A DNA stretch of 29,291 bases from positions 1-29,291 of the forward strand of contig NZ_CALDKF010000021.1 in NCBI RefSeq assembly GCF_937898925.1. Direction: 5' to 3'. The notes below the pieces were generated by a model that saw only the letters and a program-made list of their open reading frames with translations, was not told the DNA's origin and searched no databases. This DNA is from an uncultured Methanobrevibacter sp. (GTDB lineage: Archaea; Methanobacteriota; Methanobacteria; Methanobacteriales; Methanobacteriaceae). Position numbers and translations under genes: made by a program. Below are positions 7,498 to 14,723 of the stretch, one piece after another (position 1 is the first letter of the stretch; every line of letters begins with the position of its first letter).

Positions 7498-8487
7498 TTA
7501 TAAAGTTACACCCATTTCTAATTGTTCAGTAAGTTCTTTGTATCTGTTACGGATAGTTACTTCAGTTACACCTGCAACTTCTGCAACATCTCTTTGGGTT
7601 TTTCTTTCACCTAATAAAACAGATGCAATGTATAATGCAGCAGCAGCTACACCAGTTGGACCTCTACCGGAAGTTAATCCTTTTTCCATTGCCTTTTCAA
7701 TGATTTCAATGGATCGGGATTGTACTTCACCAGACAAACCAAGTTCACTTGCAAATCTTGGAACATAATCTACTGGAGATGTAGGAGGCAACTTAATGTT
7801 CAATTCTCTTGTCAAGAATCTGTAAGTTCTTCCAACTTCTTTTTTACTTACTCTAGAAACTTCAGCAATTTCATCTAAAGTACGAGGTACTTTACATCTT
7901 CTACAAGCTGCATATAAAGAAGCAGCTACAACCCCTTCAATACTTCTTCCACGGATAAGCTTGTTTTCAACTGCACTTCTGTAAACAACAGAAGCAGCTT
8001 CCCTTACACTTCTTGGAAGACCTAATCTTGAAGAGTCTCTGTCTAATTCACTTAATGCAAAAGCCAAGTTACGTTCAGTAGCACCGGAAATTCTGATTTT
8101 TCTTTGCCATTTTCTTAAACGGTACCATTGAGCTCTGTTTCTTGCAGGAATATCTCTACCATAGATGTCCTTATTCCTCCAATCAATCATTGTACTTAAA
8201 CCTTTATCGTGAATAGTGTAAGTAATAGGAGCACCTACTCTTGTACGTTTGTCTCTTTGTTCGTGGTCGAATGCTCTCCATTCTGGACCCATATCTACAA
8301 GGTTTTCATCAATAACTAATCCACAGTTAGCACAAACCACTTCTGCCCTTTCATAATCTCCAATTAAATCAGTTGAACCACATTGTGGACATACGGTTTG
8401 TTTTTCTGGCTCAGAGTCATCTTTTTGTCTTCTTCTTGAAGTTCTTTTGGAATTTTGAAGAACTTCTTCAGATAATCCTTCTTTCGT
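7498..8487 (-). CDS. tfb: Transcription initiation factor TFB, apparent non-canonical start
   Basis: TFB bridges TBP-TATA-BRE complexes and RNA polymerase. The protein has an N-terminal zinc ribbon (TVCPQCGSTDLIGDYERAE then VVCANCG; cysteines near residues 33, 36, 52, 55), the B-reader/linker region (MGPEWRAFDHEQRDKRTRVG), and two cyclin repeats, the second ending near VTEVTIRNRYKEL. Between the upstream stop (8527-8529) and the GTG at 8340 there is no ATG, GTG or TTG in frame. That GTG would delete half the zinc ribbon, so it cannot be the true start. AGGAG at 8500-8496 is 8 nt before an ACG (8487-8485) and 2 nt before an ATT (8493-8491). I set the start at ACG (329 residues) as most probable. 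A sequence error is possible. It lies downstream of gar1, a common archaeal pairing. Confidence 0.9.
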   Translation of the reverse strand, partial: TKEGLSEEVLQNSKRTSRRRQKDDSEPEKQTVCPQCGSTDLIGDYERAEVVCANCGLVIDENLVDMGPEWRAFDHEQRDKRTRVGAPITYTIHDKGLSTMIDWRNKDIYGRDIPARNRAQWYRLRKWQRKIRISGATERNLAFALSELDRDSSRLGLPRSVREAASVVYRSAVENKLIRGRSIEGVVAASLYAACRRCKVPRTLDEIAEVSRVSKKEVGRTYRFLTRELNIKLPPTSPVDYVPRFASELGLSGEVQSRSIEIIEKAMEKGLTSGRGPTGVAAAALYIASVLLGERKTQRDVAEVAGVTEVTIRNRYKELTEQLEMGVTL

Positions 8488-8538
8488 GTTAATCTCTCCT
8501 ATTATATCAATTTGACTAATTTTTCCCTAAAAATATAG

Positions 8539-8626
8539 GAAAAAACTTTTTAGATTTTCTCTAAGAAATGAATAGAGAAAAAACTTTCTAGATTTTCTCT
8601 AAGAAATGAATAGAGAAAAAACTTTT
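8539..8626. repeat. 38-bp tandem repeat with hairpin, between gar1 and tfb
   Basis: Two 38-bp copies (8539-8576 and 8577-8614, one mismatch) and a 12-bp partial third copy (8615-8626). Each full copy contains TCTCTA, 9 nt, TAGAGA, which can form a 6-bp hairpin, next to a six-base A-run that reads as T on the transcribed strand. The array lies in the 148-nt spacer between the gar1 stop and the tfb start and would be in the tfb leader or the gar1 3' end. Confidence 0.85.
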
Positions 8627-8635
8627 AAAATTATT

Positions 8636-9010
8636 CTATTTGTTTCTTCTTTTTCTTGAATTGGATTTCCTATTTTTAGAATTTTTTGAATTCTTGGAAT
8701 TTTTGGAATTGGATTTTGAACCCTTTTTGGATTTAGAGTTCTTATTTTTCTTATTGATTTTCTCCATTTCACTTTTAGTGGAAACAAATAGCTTTTCACC
8801 ATGTCTACTTTCAAGGTCTCTTCTATTTACTGACCTAAAAATATTTACGGAAACGTATGGATTTTTTACTGGACCAAAAATAGAATATACCTTACCTATT
8901 TTCTGCTTATCATTAGTAAAAACAAAAGCTCCAGCAGGAGGAGTCTTTGTGGTCTTGACGATAAGCTTTCCAGAATTGGCAAGGTGTGAGATGTTACCTA
9001 AAAATTTCAT
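8636..9010 (-). CDS. gar1: H/ACA ribonucleoprotein protein Gar1 with long basic tail
   Basis: Gar1 is a core protein of archaeal H/ACA RNPs, which guide pseudouridylation of rRNA. The first 75 residues form the small beta-barrel: MKFLGNISHLANSGKLIVKT, then PAGAFVFTNDKQKIGKVYSIFGPVKNPYVSV, the diagnostic GKVxxIFGPVxxPYVSV stretch. Residues about 84-124 form a low-complexity tail of K, N, S and R with repeated KNS triplets, likely disordered and RNA-binding. The ATG at 9010 is chosen over an in-frame TTG at 9013 because AGGTGAT (9020-9014) is properly spaced for it. A TATA-like TTTATATA at 9070-9063 gives a transcript with a short leader. The tfb gene follows on the same strand. Confidence 0.85.
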   Translation of the reverse strand: MKFLGNISHLANSGKLIVKTTKTPPAGAFVFTNDKQKIGKVYSIFGPVKNPYVSVNIFRSVNRRDLESRHGEKLFVSTKSEMEKINKKNKNSKSKKGSKSNSKNSKNSKNSKNRKSNSRKRRNK

Positions 9011-9062
9011 CAAATCACCTTAAAAATAAACATTAGTACAACTTAATATAATGACATTATAG

Positions 9063-9070
9063 TATATAAA
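9063..9070 (-). promoter_or_regulatory. Probable TATA box of gar1
   Basis: TTTATATA on the minus strand, 53-60 nt before the gar1 ATG. Transcription starting about 25 nt downstream would leave a leader of about 30 nt that includes the ribosome site. Confidence 0.5.
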
Positions 9071-9173
9071 TGTTTCGATGCCTTTATATATAAAAAAATT
9101 CCTTCTTAAAAAGGGTTACTAAAAAGTCCAAATAAAACTCTTTATATACCCTATCCATAGAAAAATTCATTCC

Positions 9174-9196
9174 TTAATCAACAAACAATTGATTAA
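9174..9196. promoter_or_regulatory. Inverted repeat upstream of the sirtuin TATA box
   Basis: TTAATCAA (9174-9181) and TTGATTAA (9189-9196) are a perfect 8-bp inverted repeat with a 7-nt centre, about 18 nt upstream of the TATA-like CATATATAAAG at 9214-9224. Its position suits a regulator site for the divergent gar1/sirtuin region. Confidence 0.35.
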
Positions 9197-9213
9197 TAAT
9201 AGTTATCTTGGGT

Positions 9214-9224
9214 CATATATAAAG
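9214..9224 (+). promoter_or_regulatory. Probable TATA box of the sirtuin gene
   Basis: CATATATAAAG matches the archaeal TATA consensus and would place the transcript start near 9250, about 35 nt before the ATG. No clear Shine-Dalgarno motif precedes that ATG. Confidence 0.45.
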
Positions 9225-9284
9225 ATTATGGAATTTGATGGAAGATAATAAGAAATAATAGTAAATAAAAACATAAATAAAATT

Positions 9285-10010
9285 ATGAATGAAATTAGGC
9301 AACTGCAAGAGATTATAGACAAAAGTGACAATATCGTATTCTTTGGAGGAGCAGGTGTTTCTACAGAAAGTGGAATCCCAGACTTTAGATCTGAAAGTGG
9401 AATATTTAAAAGCCTGCAAAAATACGGGCATAGGCCAGAATATCTGGTTTCACATAGTTACTACATGGAACATACTGAAGAGTTTTTCAATTATTACAAG
9501 GAAAATCTCATTTTCAAGGATGCAAAGCCAAATCCTGCACACTTAAAGCTTGCTGAACTTGAAAAAGCAGGTAAGCTAAAGGCAGTAATCACTCAAAACA
9601 TTGATGGATTGCACCAAAAGGCAGGAAGCAAGAATGTTTTAGAGCTTCATGGAAGCATTCACAGAAACTATTGTGAGTTCTGCAAAAGGGAATATGATCT
9701 GGATTTCATCTTAAAAAGTGAAGGGATTCCTAGATGTGAATGCGGAGGAATAGTCAAGCCTGATGTTGTGCTTTATGAAGAGCCCTTAAACAATGATGTT
9801 TTAAGCTCATCCATCAATTACATAGCTAATGCAGACACATTGATAATCGGAGGGACATCACTTGTCGTTTATCCTGCTGCAGGATTGATAAATTACTTCA
9901 ATGGCTCAAAATTGGTCTTGATCAATAAAAGCGAAACTCCTTATGACAATTTAGCAAGTTTAGTCATTAATGAAGCTATTGGGGAAACTTTAGAACAGAT
10001 AAAAATATGA
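9285..10010 (+). CDS. cobB: NAD-dependent protein deacylase (sirtuin)
   Basis: A Sir2 family enzyme that removes acyl groups from lysines using NAD. The 241-residue product carries all hallmarks: FFGGAGVSTESGIPDFRS near 18-35 (NAD binding), TQNIDGLHQKAG near 103, the catalytic histidine in VLELHGSIH near 121, a structural zinc site with CEFC followed by CEC (one-residue spacing in the second pair), GGIVKPDVVLYEE, and GGTSLVVYPAAGL plus VLINKSETPYD at the C-terminus. Length matches bacterial/archaeal class III/U sirtuins. In archaea, Alba and acetyl-CoA synthetase are known substrates of such enzymes. The start lacks a good ribosome site, yet MNEIRQLQEII fits family N-termini. The stop lies in the first unit of a 12-bp tandem repeat. 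Confidence 0.93.
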   Translation: MNEIRQLQEIIDKSDNIVFFGGAGVSTESGIPDFRSESGIFKSLQKYGHRPEYLVSHSYYMEHTEEFFNYYKENLIFKDAKPNPAHLKLAELEKAGKLKAVITQNIDGLHQKAGSKNVLELHGSIHRNYCEFCKREYDLDFILKSEGIPRCECGGIVKPDVVLYEEPLNNDVLSSSINYIANADTLIIGGTSLVVYPAAGLINYFNGSKLVLINKSETPYDNLASLVINEAIGETLEQIKI

Positions 10011-10048
10011 TAAAAAATATGATAAAAAATATGATAAAAAATATGATA
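10001..10048. repeat. 12-bp tandem repeat overlapping the sirtuin stop codon
   Basis: Four exact copies of AAAAATATGATA (10001-10012, 10013-10024, 10025-10036, 10037-10048). The first contains the last codons and TGA stop of the sirtuin gene, so the gene end itself has been duplicated, as expected for replication slippage. Confidence 0.9.
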
Positions 10049-10080
10049 AATATATAAAAATAAAAAATTAATAAAAAAAG

Positions 10081-10110
10081 AAAAAAGAGGGCAATAATTG
10101 CCTTTAAAAA
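10081..10110. terminator. Convergent terminator hairpin
   Basis: GGCAAT-A-ATTGCC (10090-10102) is a near-perfect palindrome flanked by an A-run on the left and T/A sequence on the right, so read on the minus strand it is followed by CTCTTTTTT. It lies between the convergent sirtuin and RraA-like genes and could serve the minus-strand gene best. Confidence 0.5.
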
Positions 10111-10125
10111 ATAGTTAAAAGATTA

Positions 10126-10860
10126 TTATCTATTCAAACCAATAATCTCAGATAATAATCTACCTTTTTTCAATTCCTTAATGATATGGCTTTCCTTAAC
10201 CTTTACGTTAAAGGTTGCCACCATTGTTTCATGGAAGAGTTCCTTAGGAATCACCACTACACCATTTTGATCTCCAAACACGAAGTCACCAGGCTTTATG
10301 ATATCATCATCGATTTCCAAATCAATGTTAATTTCACCGAGACCTAATGCCTTTCCAGCATTTGGAAGGTAATCAAGGGCAAATACCGGATAGTCCAAAT
10401 CAACGAGAGCATCCATATCCCTTGCCCAACCGTATAAAACAGTTCCAGCGATTCCTTTTTCACCTGCACAGGTTGAAGCAAGCTCTCCCCAAACTGAAGC
10501 AGGCTTCCCATAAGTGTAAATGAATAGGACTTCACCTTTTTCCGCATTGTCCATAGCCATCAATGAGGTTCCCCAATCATCAGTATTGGTTTTTGCAGTG
10601 AATATCTTACCGTAAACCTTATTGTCATTCATCGGTTTCAATCCATCTATAACACCGCTTCTTCCTGAAACAGATGAGTAAGCATCTGATACTTGGCAAG
10701 CGGAACTTGAATCCAAGATCTTCTTCAATAAATCATGATTTTTACTTTTTTCATTATCTAAATCATCAATGGAAAAATTATATTTGCTAATATCTACATC
10801 ATCTAAGTCAATCACCTTGGATGATTTTTTCAATAAAGTCTTAGGAGTGATTTTAGCCAA
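10126..10860 (-). CDS. RraA-like family protein
   Basis: The 244-residue protein belongs to the RraA/demethylmenaquinone methyltransferase-like fold. The visible signatures are SSACQVSDAYSSVSGRSGVI near residue 52, a central WGELASTCAGEKGIAGTVLYG (matching the family's GELxxxxAxxxGxxGxVxxG), ARDMDAL, and GDFVFGDQNGVVVIPKEL near the C-terminus. Family members include E. coli RraA (an RNase E inhibitor) and aldolases for 4-hydroxy-4-methyl-2-oxoglutarate; archaeal members are of unproven function. An N-terminal extension of about 45 residues precedes the fold. The start codon is TTG (10860-10858), supported by AGGTG five nt upstream (10870-10866); the next methionine is too far into the fold. 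It stands alone, upstream of a long gene-free region. Confidence 0.8.
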   Translation of the reverse strand: MAKITPKTLLKKSSKVIDLDDVDISKYNFSIDDLDNEKSKNHDLLKKILDSSSACQVSDAYSSVSGRSGVIDGLKPMNDNKVYGKIFTAKTNTDDWGTSLMAMDNAEKGEVLFIYTYGKPASVWGELASTCAGEKGIAGTVLYGWARDMDALVDLDYPVFALDYLPNAGKALGLGEINIDLEIDDDIIKPGDFVFGDQNGVVVIPKELFHETMVATFNVKVKESHIIKELKKGRLLSEIIGLNR

Positions 10861-10870
10861 TTTAACACCT

Positions 10871-11960
10871 CTTTTAAAAATAAAATTATTAAAAAATTAT
10901 TAATAGAATAATTAATTATCTACACTTAAATTTCTAAAGGATATGTAATAAATATTTCTAAAAATTTCAATAATTTTTCCAATCATTAGAAAAATATAAA
11001 ATAATTTATATATTATGATAAAGATATTATTATGTGGATACTAAATCATATAAAAATGATATTAAATTATAATAGAAATTATAATTACATTATTAATTAA
11101 TTCAAACATTAATTAATTCATTATTAATTACGATTATTACGATTATTATTAAAATTAAAGACTTAAGGTGAAAGGAAAATAGATTATTATTAATTAAATT
11201 AAACTAATTATCATAAAATAAATTCAGAATAAATCTTTACTTAAATAAACAATTCACATTAATTATAAGATAAAAAGAACAATTATTCATTGAGTTATTT
11301 GAATTAGCTTATATAAAAATAAATTAAACTATTATATTCAACTACTTTTACCAATCATTAAAATCATGAGATTTTATTAAAAGATCATATCAAATTTAGA
11401 AACTAAAAACAAATCTAAATTGAAATGGAAACATTATTCCATTCATGGATTTAAATGACTTTCTTTAAATTTTAATCAAACAAATATCTTTTTTTATATG
11501 AACCTAATCATAGAATATTTCGATGATTTTAAATAGCTAATGTCTATTTAGACTCAAAAATTCTATAAAAATAGTATCTGCTTTTATCAATTAATTTATA
11601 AAATTAATTAATCAATTTATTACAAATTACAGTATAATTTAAAATTATAATCAATTATAAATTAACAAATTATATATCAAGAATTTATTAATTAAAATTA
11701 ATTATAATTAAGCTAGTAGTAAAATTGTTATTAGCTAAATCTTAATTAGAATAATTAATTTTAAATCATTACTCAAAATGAGTTTAACTAAGAAAAAAAT
11801 GAGGTATTATTAATTATAAATGTTTAAAACTGATAAAAAAAACAAGATTATTCATAGGATTTATGGATAATAATCAAAGGTTTTAAATTATCATGATAGA
11901 TATTGGTTATGATAACAATTCTACGAAAACTAGCCTTAAATTATCCTATTACAAAGCTCA
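10871..11960. other. Gene-free AT-rich region upstream of dnaG
   Basis: About 1.1 kb with no convincing gene on either strand, extremely A/T-rich, with stops in all frames. Small structures visible are a 13-bp direct repeat ATTAATTAATTCA (11092-11104 and 11108-11120), a 9-bp tandem TTACGATTA (11128-11145), and hairpins AATGGAA/TTCCATT (11424-11443) and AAATAG/CTATTT (11531-11549). Many TATA-like strings prevent naming a dnaG promoter. No tRNA, rRNA or clear C/D or H/ACA RNA was recognised. Confidence 0.6.
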
Positions 11961-11973
11961 AAGGAGGCTTATT

Positions 11974-13341
11974 ATGGGAAAAGGTGTAGAATTAACTACA
12001 ACTAAATATCTTATTCACGCTCAAATCAATGCAAACGGAATCGTGGAAAAACCTGATGTAGTAGGTGCGGTTTTCGGACAGACTGAAGGCCTTTTAAGTA
12101 ACGATTTAGACTTAAGAGAGCTCCAAAGAACTGGAAGAATCGGAAGGATCCAAGTTATCATTCACTCAAATGGTGGACGTGCAAAGGGTGAAATCGTAAT
12201 TCCATCTAGCTTAGATAGAATTGAAACTGCCATCCTTGCAGCATCCTTAGAAACCATTAACCGTGTAGGTCCTTGTGAAGCTTCTATTGAAGTTCTTAGA
12301 GTTGAAGACGTAAGAGCTGTGAAAAGACAACAAGTTATTAATCGTGCAAAAGAAATTTATATGGGCATGATGGAAACTGTCTCTCCTGAAAGCATGAAAA
12401 TGATTGAAGAAATCAGAGAATCAATGAGAGTTCATGAAATCTCTGAATTCGGAGCAGAAAGACTTCCTGCAGGCCCAAACGTACACACTTCCGATGCAAT
12501 TATCGTTGTTGAAGGAAGAAATGATGTTTTAAATTTATTAAAATACGGAATTAAAAACACTGTCGCAGTTGAAGGAGTTAATATCCCTACCAGTGTAGCT
12601 GAATTAACTAAAAAAAGAACTGTAACTGCATTTGTTGATGGTGACCGTGGCGGAGAATTAATCTTAAAAGAACTCTTGCAAGTTGGAGATGTAGACTACA
12701 TCACTAGAGCTCCAAGAGGCAAAGAAGTTGAAGATTTAGAAAAAGAAGAAGTTTTAATTGCTTTAAGAGATAAAGCTCCTACTGAACAAGTAATAAACAA
12801 CCTTGATTTCAACTTAGACACTCAAGGTAAAGTGGGAAAAAACAAAATCAACAGAACTAGCAAAACTAGTGACAGAAGAGCAAAAAACTTAAACAAATCC
12901 GATAAATTTCACGGAAACAAAAACGGCAGAACCGATCGTAAAGACAAATTCGATAGAAAAGACAGAACCGATAGAAAAAACGGTAGAAACGACCGCAGAG
13001 GAAAAGACAGAAATTCCAGAGGCCGTAGAGACAGACAAAACGACAGGATTCAGGATAGTAGAGTAAAATTATTAAAGAACATGTTAAAAGATTTAGAAGG
13101 AACTGGAAACAGTGAAATCTACGATGATTCTTTAAACCTTTTAAAAGAAACTAATGTTGAAACCCTTTACGAAGATTTAAAACAAGACAATCCTGATGCA
13201 GACACCGTTATTTTCGATGGTGTAATCAGCCAAAGATTAGTCGACATTGCATACTCCAAAGGAATCAAAACCTTAGTTGCTTTTAAATCAAGCAGAGTAA
13301 TTAAAAGACCTGACAAGCTCAGAATAGTTACTTTAAACTAA
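11974..13341 (+). CDS. dnaG: Archaeal DnaG primase-like protein (Toprim)
   Basis: The 455-residue archaeal DnaG opens with the conserved GVELTTTKYLIHAQINANG stretch, followed by KPDVVGAVFGQTEGLL. The Toprim domain is at about residues 173-255, with IIVVEGRNDVLNLL (catalytic Glu near 179) and FVDGDRGGE (acidic triad). Known archaeal DnaG proteins can prime DNA synthesis and also associate with the RNA exosome to direct poly(A)-rich substrates. An arginine/lysine/aspartate-rich insert spans about 288-359. The conserved C-terminal block ends with the IKTLVAFKSSRVIKRP region. AAGGAGG at 11961-11967 fixes the start at 11974; an in-frame ATG at 11893 would add 27 non-conserved residues. A strong terminator follows. 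Confidence 0.93.
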   Translation: MGKGVELTTTKYLIHAQINANGIVEKPDVVGAVFGQTEGLLSNDLDLRELQRTGRIGRIQVIIHSNGGRAKGEIVIPSSLDRIETAILAASLETINRVGPCEASIEVLRVEDVRAVKRQQVINRAKEIYMGMMETVSPESMKMIEEIRESMRVHEISEFGAERLPAGPNVHTSDAIIVVEGRNDVLNLLKYGIKNTVAVEGVNIPTSVAELTKKRTVTAFVDGDRGGELILKELLQVGDVDYITRAPRGKEVEDLEKEEVLIALRDKAPTEQVINNLDFNLDTQGKVGKNKINRTSKTSDRRAKNLNKSDKFHGNKNGRTDRKDKFDRKDRTDRKNGRNDRRGKDRNSRGRRDRQNDRIQDSRVKLLKNMLKDLEGTGNSEIYDDSLNLLKETNVETLYEDLKQDNPDADTVIFDGVISQRLVDIAYSKGIKTLVAFKSSRVIKRPDKLRIVTLN

Positions 13342-13376
13342 ATGGATTATTCGACTATTTAATTCCAAAATCCAAA

Positions 13377-13424
13377 TAGAAATAAATTATTTTATTTCTA
13401 TATTTTTTTCTTTTTTCTTTTTTT
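13377..13424 (+). terminator. dnaG terminator: 10-bp hairpin and long T tract
   Basis: TAGAAATAAA (13377-13386), a 4-nt loop, and TTTATTTCTA (13391-13400) pair perfectly over 10 bp, followed by about 24 nt that are nearly all T. It lies 35 nt after the dnaG stop. Confidence 0.75.
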
Positions 13425-13438
13425 TACAAATTTTTATA

Positions 13439-13498
13439 ATATTAATTTCTAAAATATTAATTTCTAAAATATTAATTTTTATAATATTAATTTTTACT
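13439..13498. repeat. 15-bp tandem repeat in the dnaG-xerA spacer
   Basis: Four units of ATATTAATTTCTAAA or close variants (13439-13453, 13454-13468, 13469-13483, 13484-13498); the first two are identical and the last two diverge at their 3' ends. This accounts for part of the 320-nt spacer; the rest is A/T-rich with a TATA-like AAATATTTAAATA near 13527-13540 that could serve xerA. Confidence 0.75.
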
Positions 13499-13618
13499 GA
13501 TTTTATGATTCAATGAGCCAATTTTAAAAATATTTAAATAAAACCATAAATATAATTAGGTATAACGAAGTAAATATTACTGAATAAATATAAAATAGAA
13601 TTTTAAAATTATCCTAAA

Positions 13619-13649
13619 TTTAGATTAATGGGTTTGGTAAAGATCTAAA
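13619..13649. promoter_or_regulatory. Inverted repeat just upstream of xerA
   Basis: TTTAGAT (13619-13625) and ATCTAAA (13643-13649) are perfect 7-bp inverted arms around a 17-nt centre, ending 12 nt before the xerA ATG. It may be an operator or autoregulatory recombinase site, but arm length and centre do not match the 11-6-11 layout of a dif site. Confidence 0.25.
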
Positions 13650-13661
13650 GAAGGAATTAAC

Positions 13662-14660
13662 ATGAATCTTTTTACAGAGCAATTGAACTTATCAAATGAA
13701 CCAATTCAAAAGTCTCCAATAAAACTGCCTGTTATCGATGAAAATGGAGATAAGAAGCATTTGATGGAAGTGTTTGATTTTGAAAGCATGCTCGAGGACT
13801 ACTTGATTGAACTGGAAATTAGAAACTATTCTGAAAACACTGTAAAGACATACAGCTCCATCATCCATAACCTAATCAATTATATGAAAAATGAGGAAAA
13901 CCTATATGATGGAAAAAGATTTTTAGCCAGTTTCAGAAAGTATATCCGTGACTTGAAAAGAGACAAGTACCTTACCCAGAATTACATTTACTTAACTACA
14001 GTCGTTTCAAAAAAATTCTTAGAATTCAATGACATCTATTTTTTAGAGGATATCAAGAATCCAAAGAGAACAAAGTCATTGCCTAAATCCTTAAATGAGA
14101 AGGAAGTGAAGGATTTGATTGAAGCTGTAGCCATTGATGAAAATGACACTCCTTTTAAACAGAAGTCAAAAAGAAGGGATAAAGTTATCCTAACACTGCT
14201 TTACTCTACAGGGCTTCGTATTTCAGAACTTGTAAAACTATTGAAAAGAGATATTGATTTTGATGAAAGGACCATTAGGGTTAGAGGTAAAGGTGATAAG
14301 GATAGGATCGTTCTTTTTGATGAACATACAAAAGAGCTTTTATTGGATTATCTTGAAGTGGATAAACAGAATTCAGAATTTATTTTTGTAAATAAAAATG
14401 GAAATAGCCTTACTCCAAGATATGTCCAGATGATGATAAAGAAATATGCAGATGAAGCGGGGATCAAAAAGAAAGTTACTCCTCACGTTTTAAGACACTC
14501 ATTTGCTACACACCTATTAAAGAATGGAGTGGACATAAGAGTGATTCAGCAACTTCTTGGACATTCAAGTCTTTCAACAACTCAGATTTATACCAGTGTA
14601 GACATGGACACAATAAAAACAGTATATGATCAAGCAAGAGAACAGGAAAATCAATTTTAG
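13662..14660 (+). CDS. xerA: Tyrosine recombinase XerA (phage integrase family)
   Basis: A 332-residue site-specific recombinase, presumably resolving chromosome dimers at a dif-like site. The N-terminal SAM-like core-binding domain (about 42-130) includes LEIRNYSENTVKTYSSIIHN. The catalytic domain has all expected residues: Arg in STGLRISELVKL (near 186), Lys in VRGKGDKDR (near 211), His-x-x-Arg in HVLRHSFATHLL (near 275/278), His in LLGHSSLSTTQ (near 301) and the Tyr nucleophile in TQIYTSVD (near 310). The first 40 residues are an extra N-terminal extension compared with minimal XerA (about 285 residues). AAGGA precedes the ATG by 6 nt. No attachment-site duplication or mobile cargo flanks it, so a housekeeping role is more likely than an integrase. 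Confidence 0.88.
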   Translation: MNLFTEQLNLSNEPIQKSPIKLPVIDENGDKKHLMEVFDFESMLEDYLIELEIRNYSENTVKTYSSIIHNLINYMKNEENLYDGKRFLASFRKYIRDLKRDKYLTQNYIYLTTVVSKKFLEFNDIYFLEDIKNPKRTKSLPKSLNEKEVKDLIEAVAIDENDTPFKQKSKRRDKVILTLLYSTGLRISELVKLLKRDIDFDERTIRVRGKGDKDRIVLFDEHTKELLLDYLEVDKQNSEFIFVNKNGNSLTPRYVQMMIKKYADEAGIKKKVTPHVLRHSFATHLLKNGVDIRVIQQLLGHSSLSTTQIYTSVDMDTIKTVYDQAREQENQF

Positions 14661-14723
14661 AAATCTTAGAAAATTTTAGAAAAGTGAGAATTTTAGAAAA
14701 ATAAGAATCAAGGATTGAATAAT

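Noticed and set aside
7498..8340. TFB read as starting at the GTG at 8340
   Set aside because: That start removes the first two zinc-ligand cysteines and the conserved DYERAE segment, which are plainly encoded just upstream in the same frame.
8599..8814. Alternative 71-residue minus-strand frame within gar1
   Set aside because: It overlaps the Gar1 tail in another frame, is very lysine/proline/isoleucine-rich through the same low-complexity DNA, and has no recognisable domain.
11521..11560. C/D box small RNA suggested by a GATGATTT string
   Set aside because: No CTGA D box at a suitable distance and no closing stem.
11893..11973. DnaG extended to an upstream in-frame ATG
   Set aside because: The extra 27 residues do not resemble the archaeal DnaG N-terminus, whereas AAGGAGG sits right before the internal ATG that matches the family start.
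13619..13649. dif recombination site next to xerA
   Set aside because: The arms are only 7 bp with a 17-nt centre, unlike the 28-bp 11-6-11 layout of known dif sites.
13662..14660. Phage or plasmid integrase marking a mobile element
   Set aside because: No attachment-site duplication, tRNA-adjacent insertion or mobile cargo nearby; full XerA-type motifs and neighbours point to a chromosomal recombinase.
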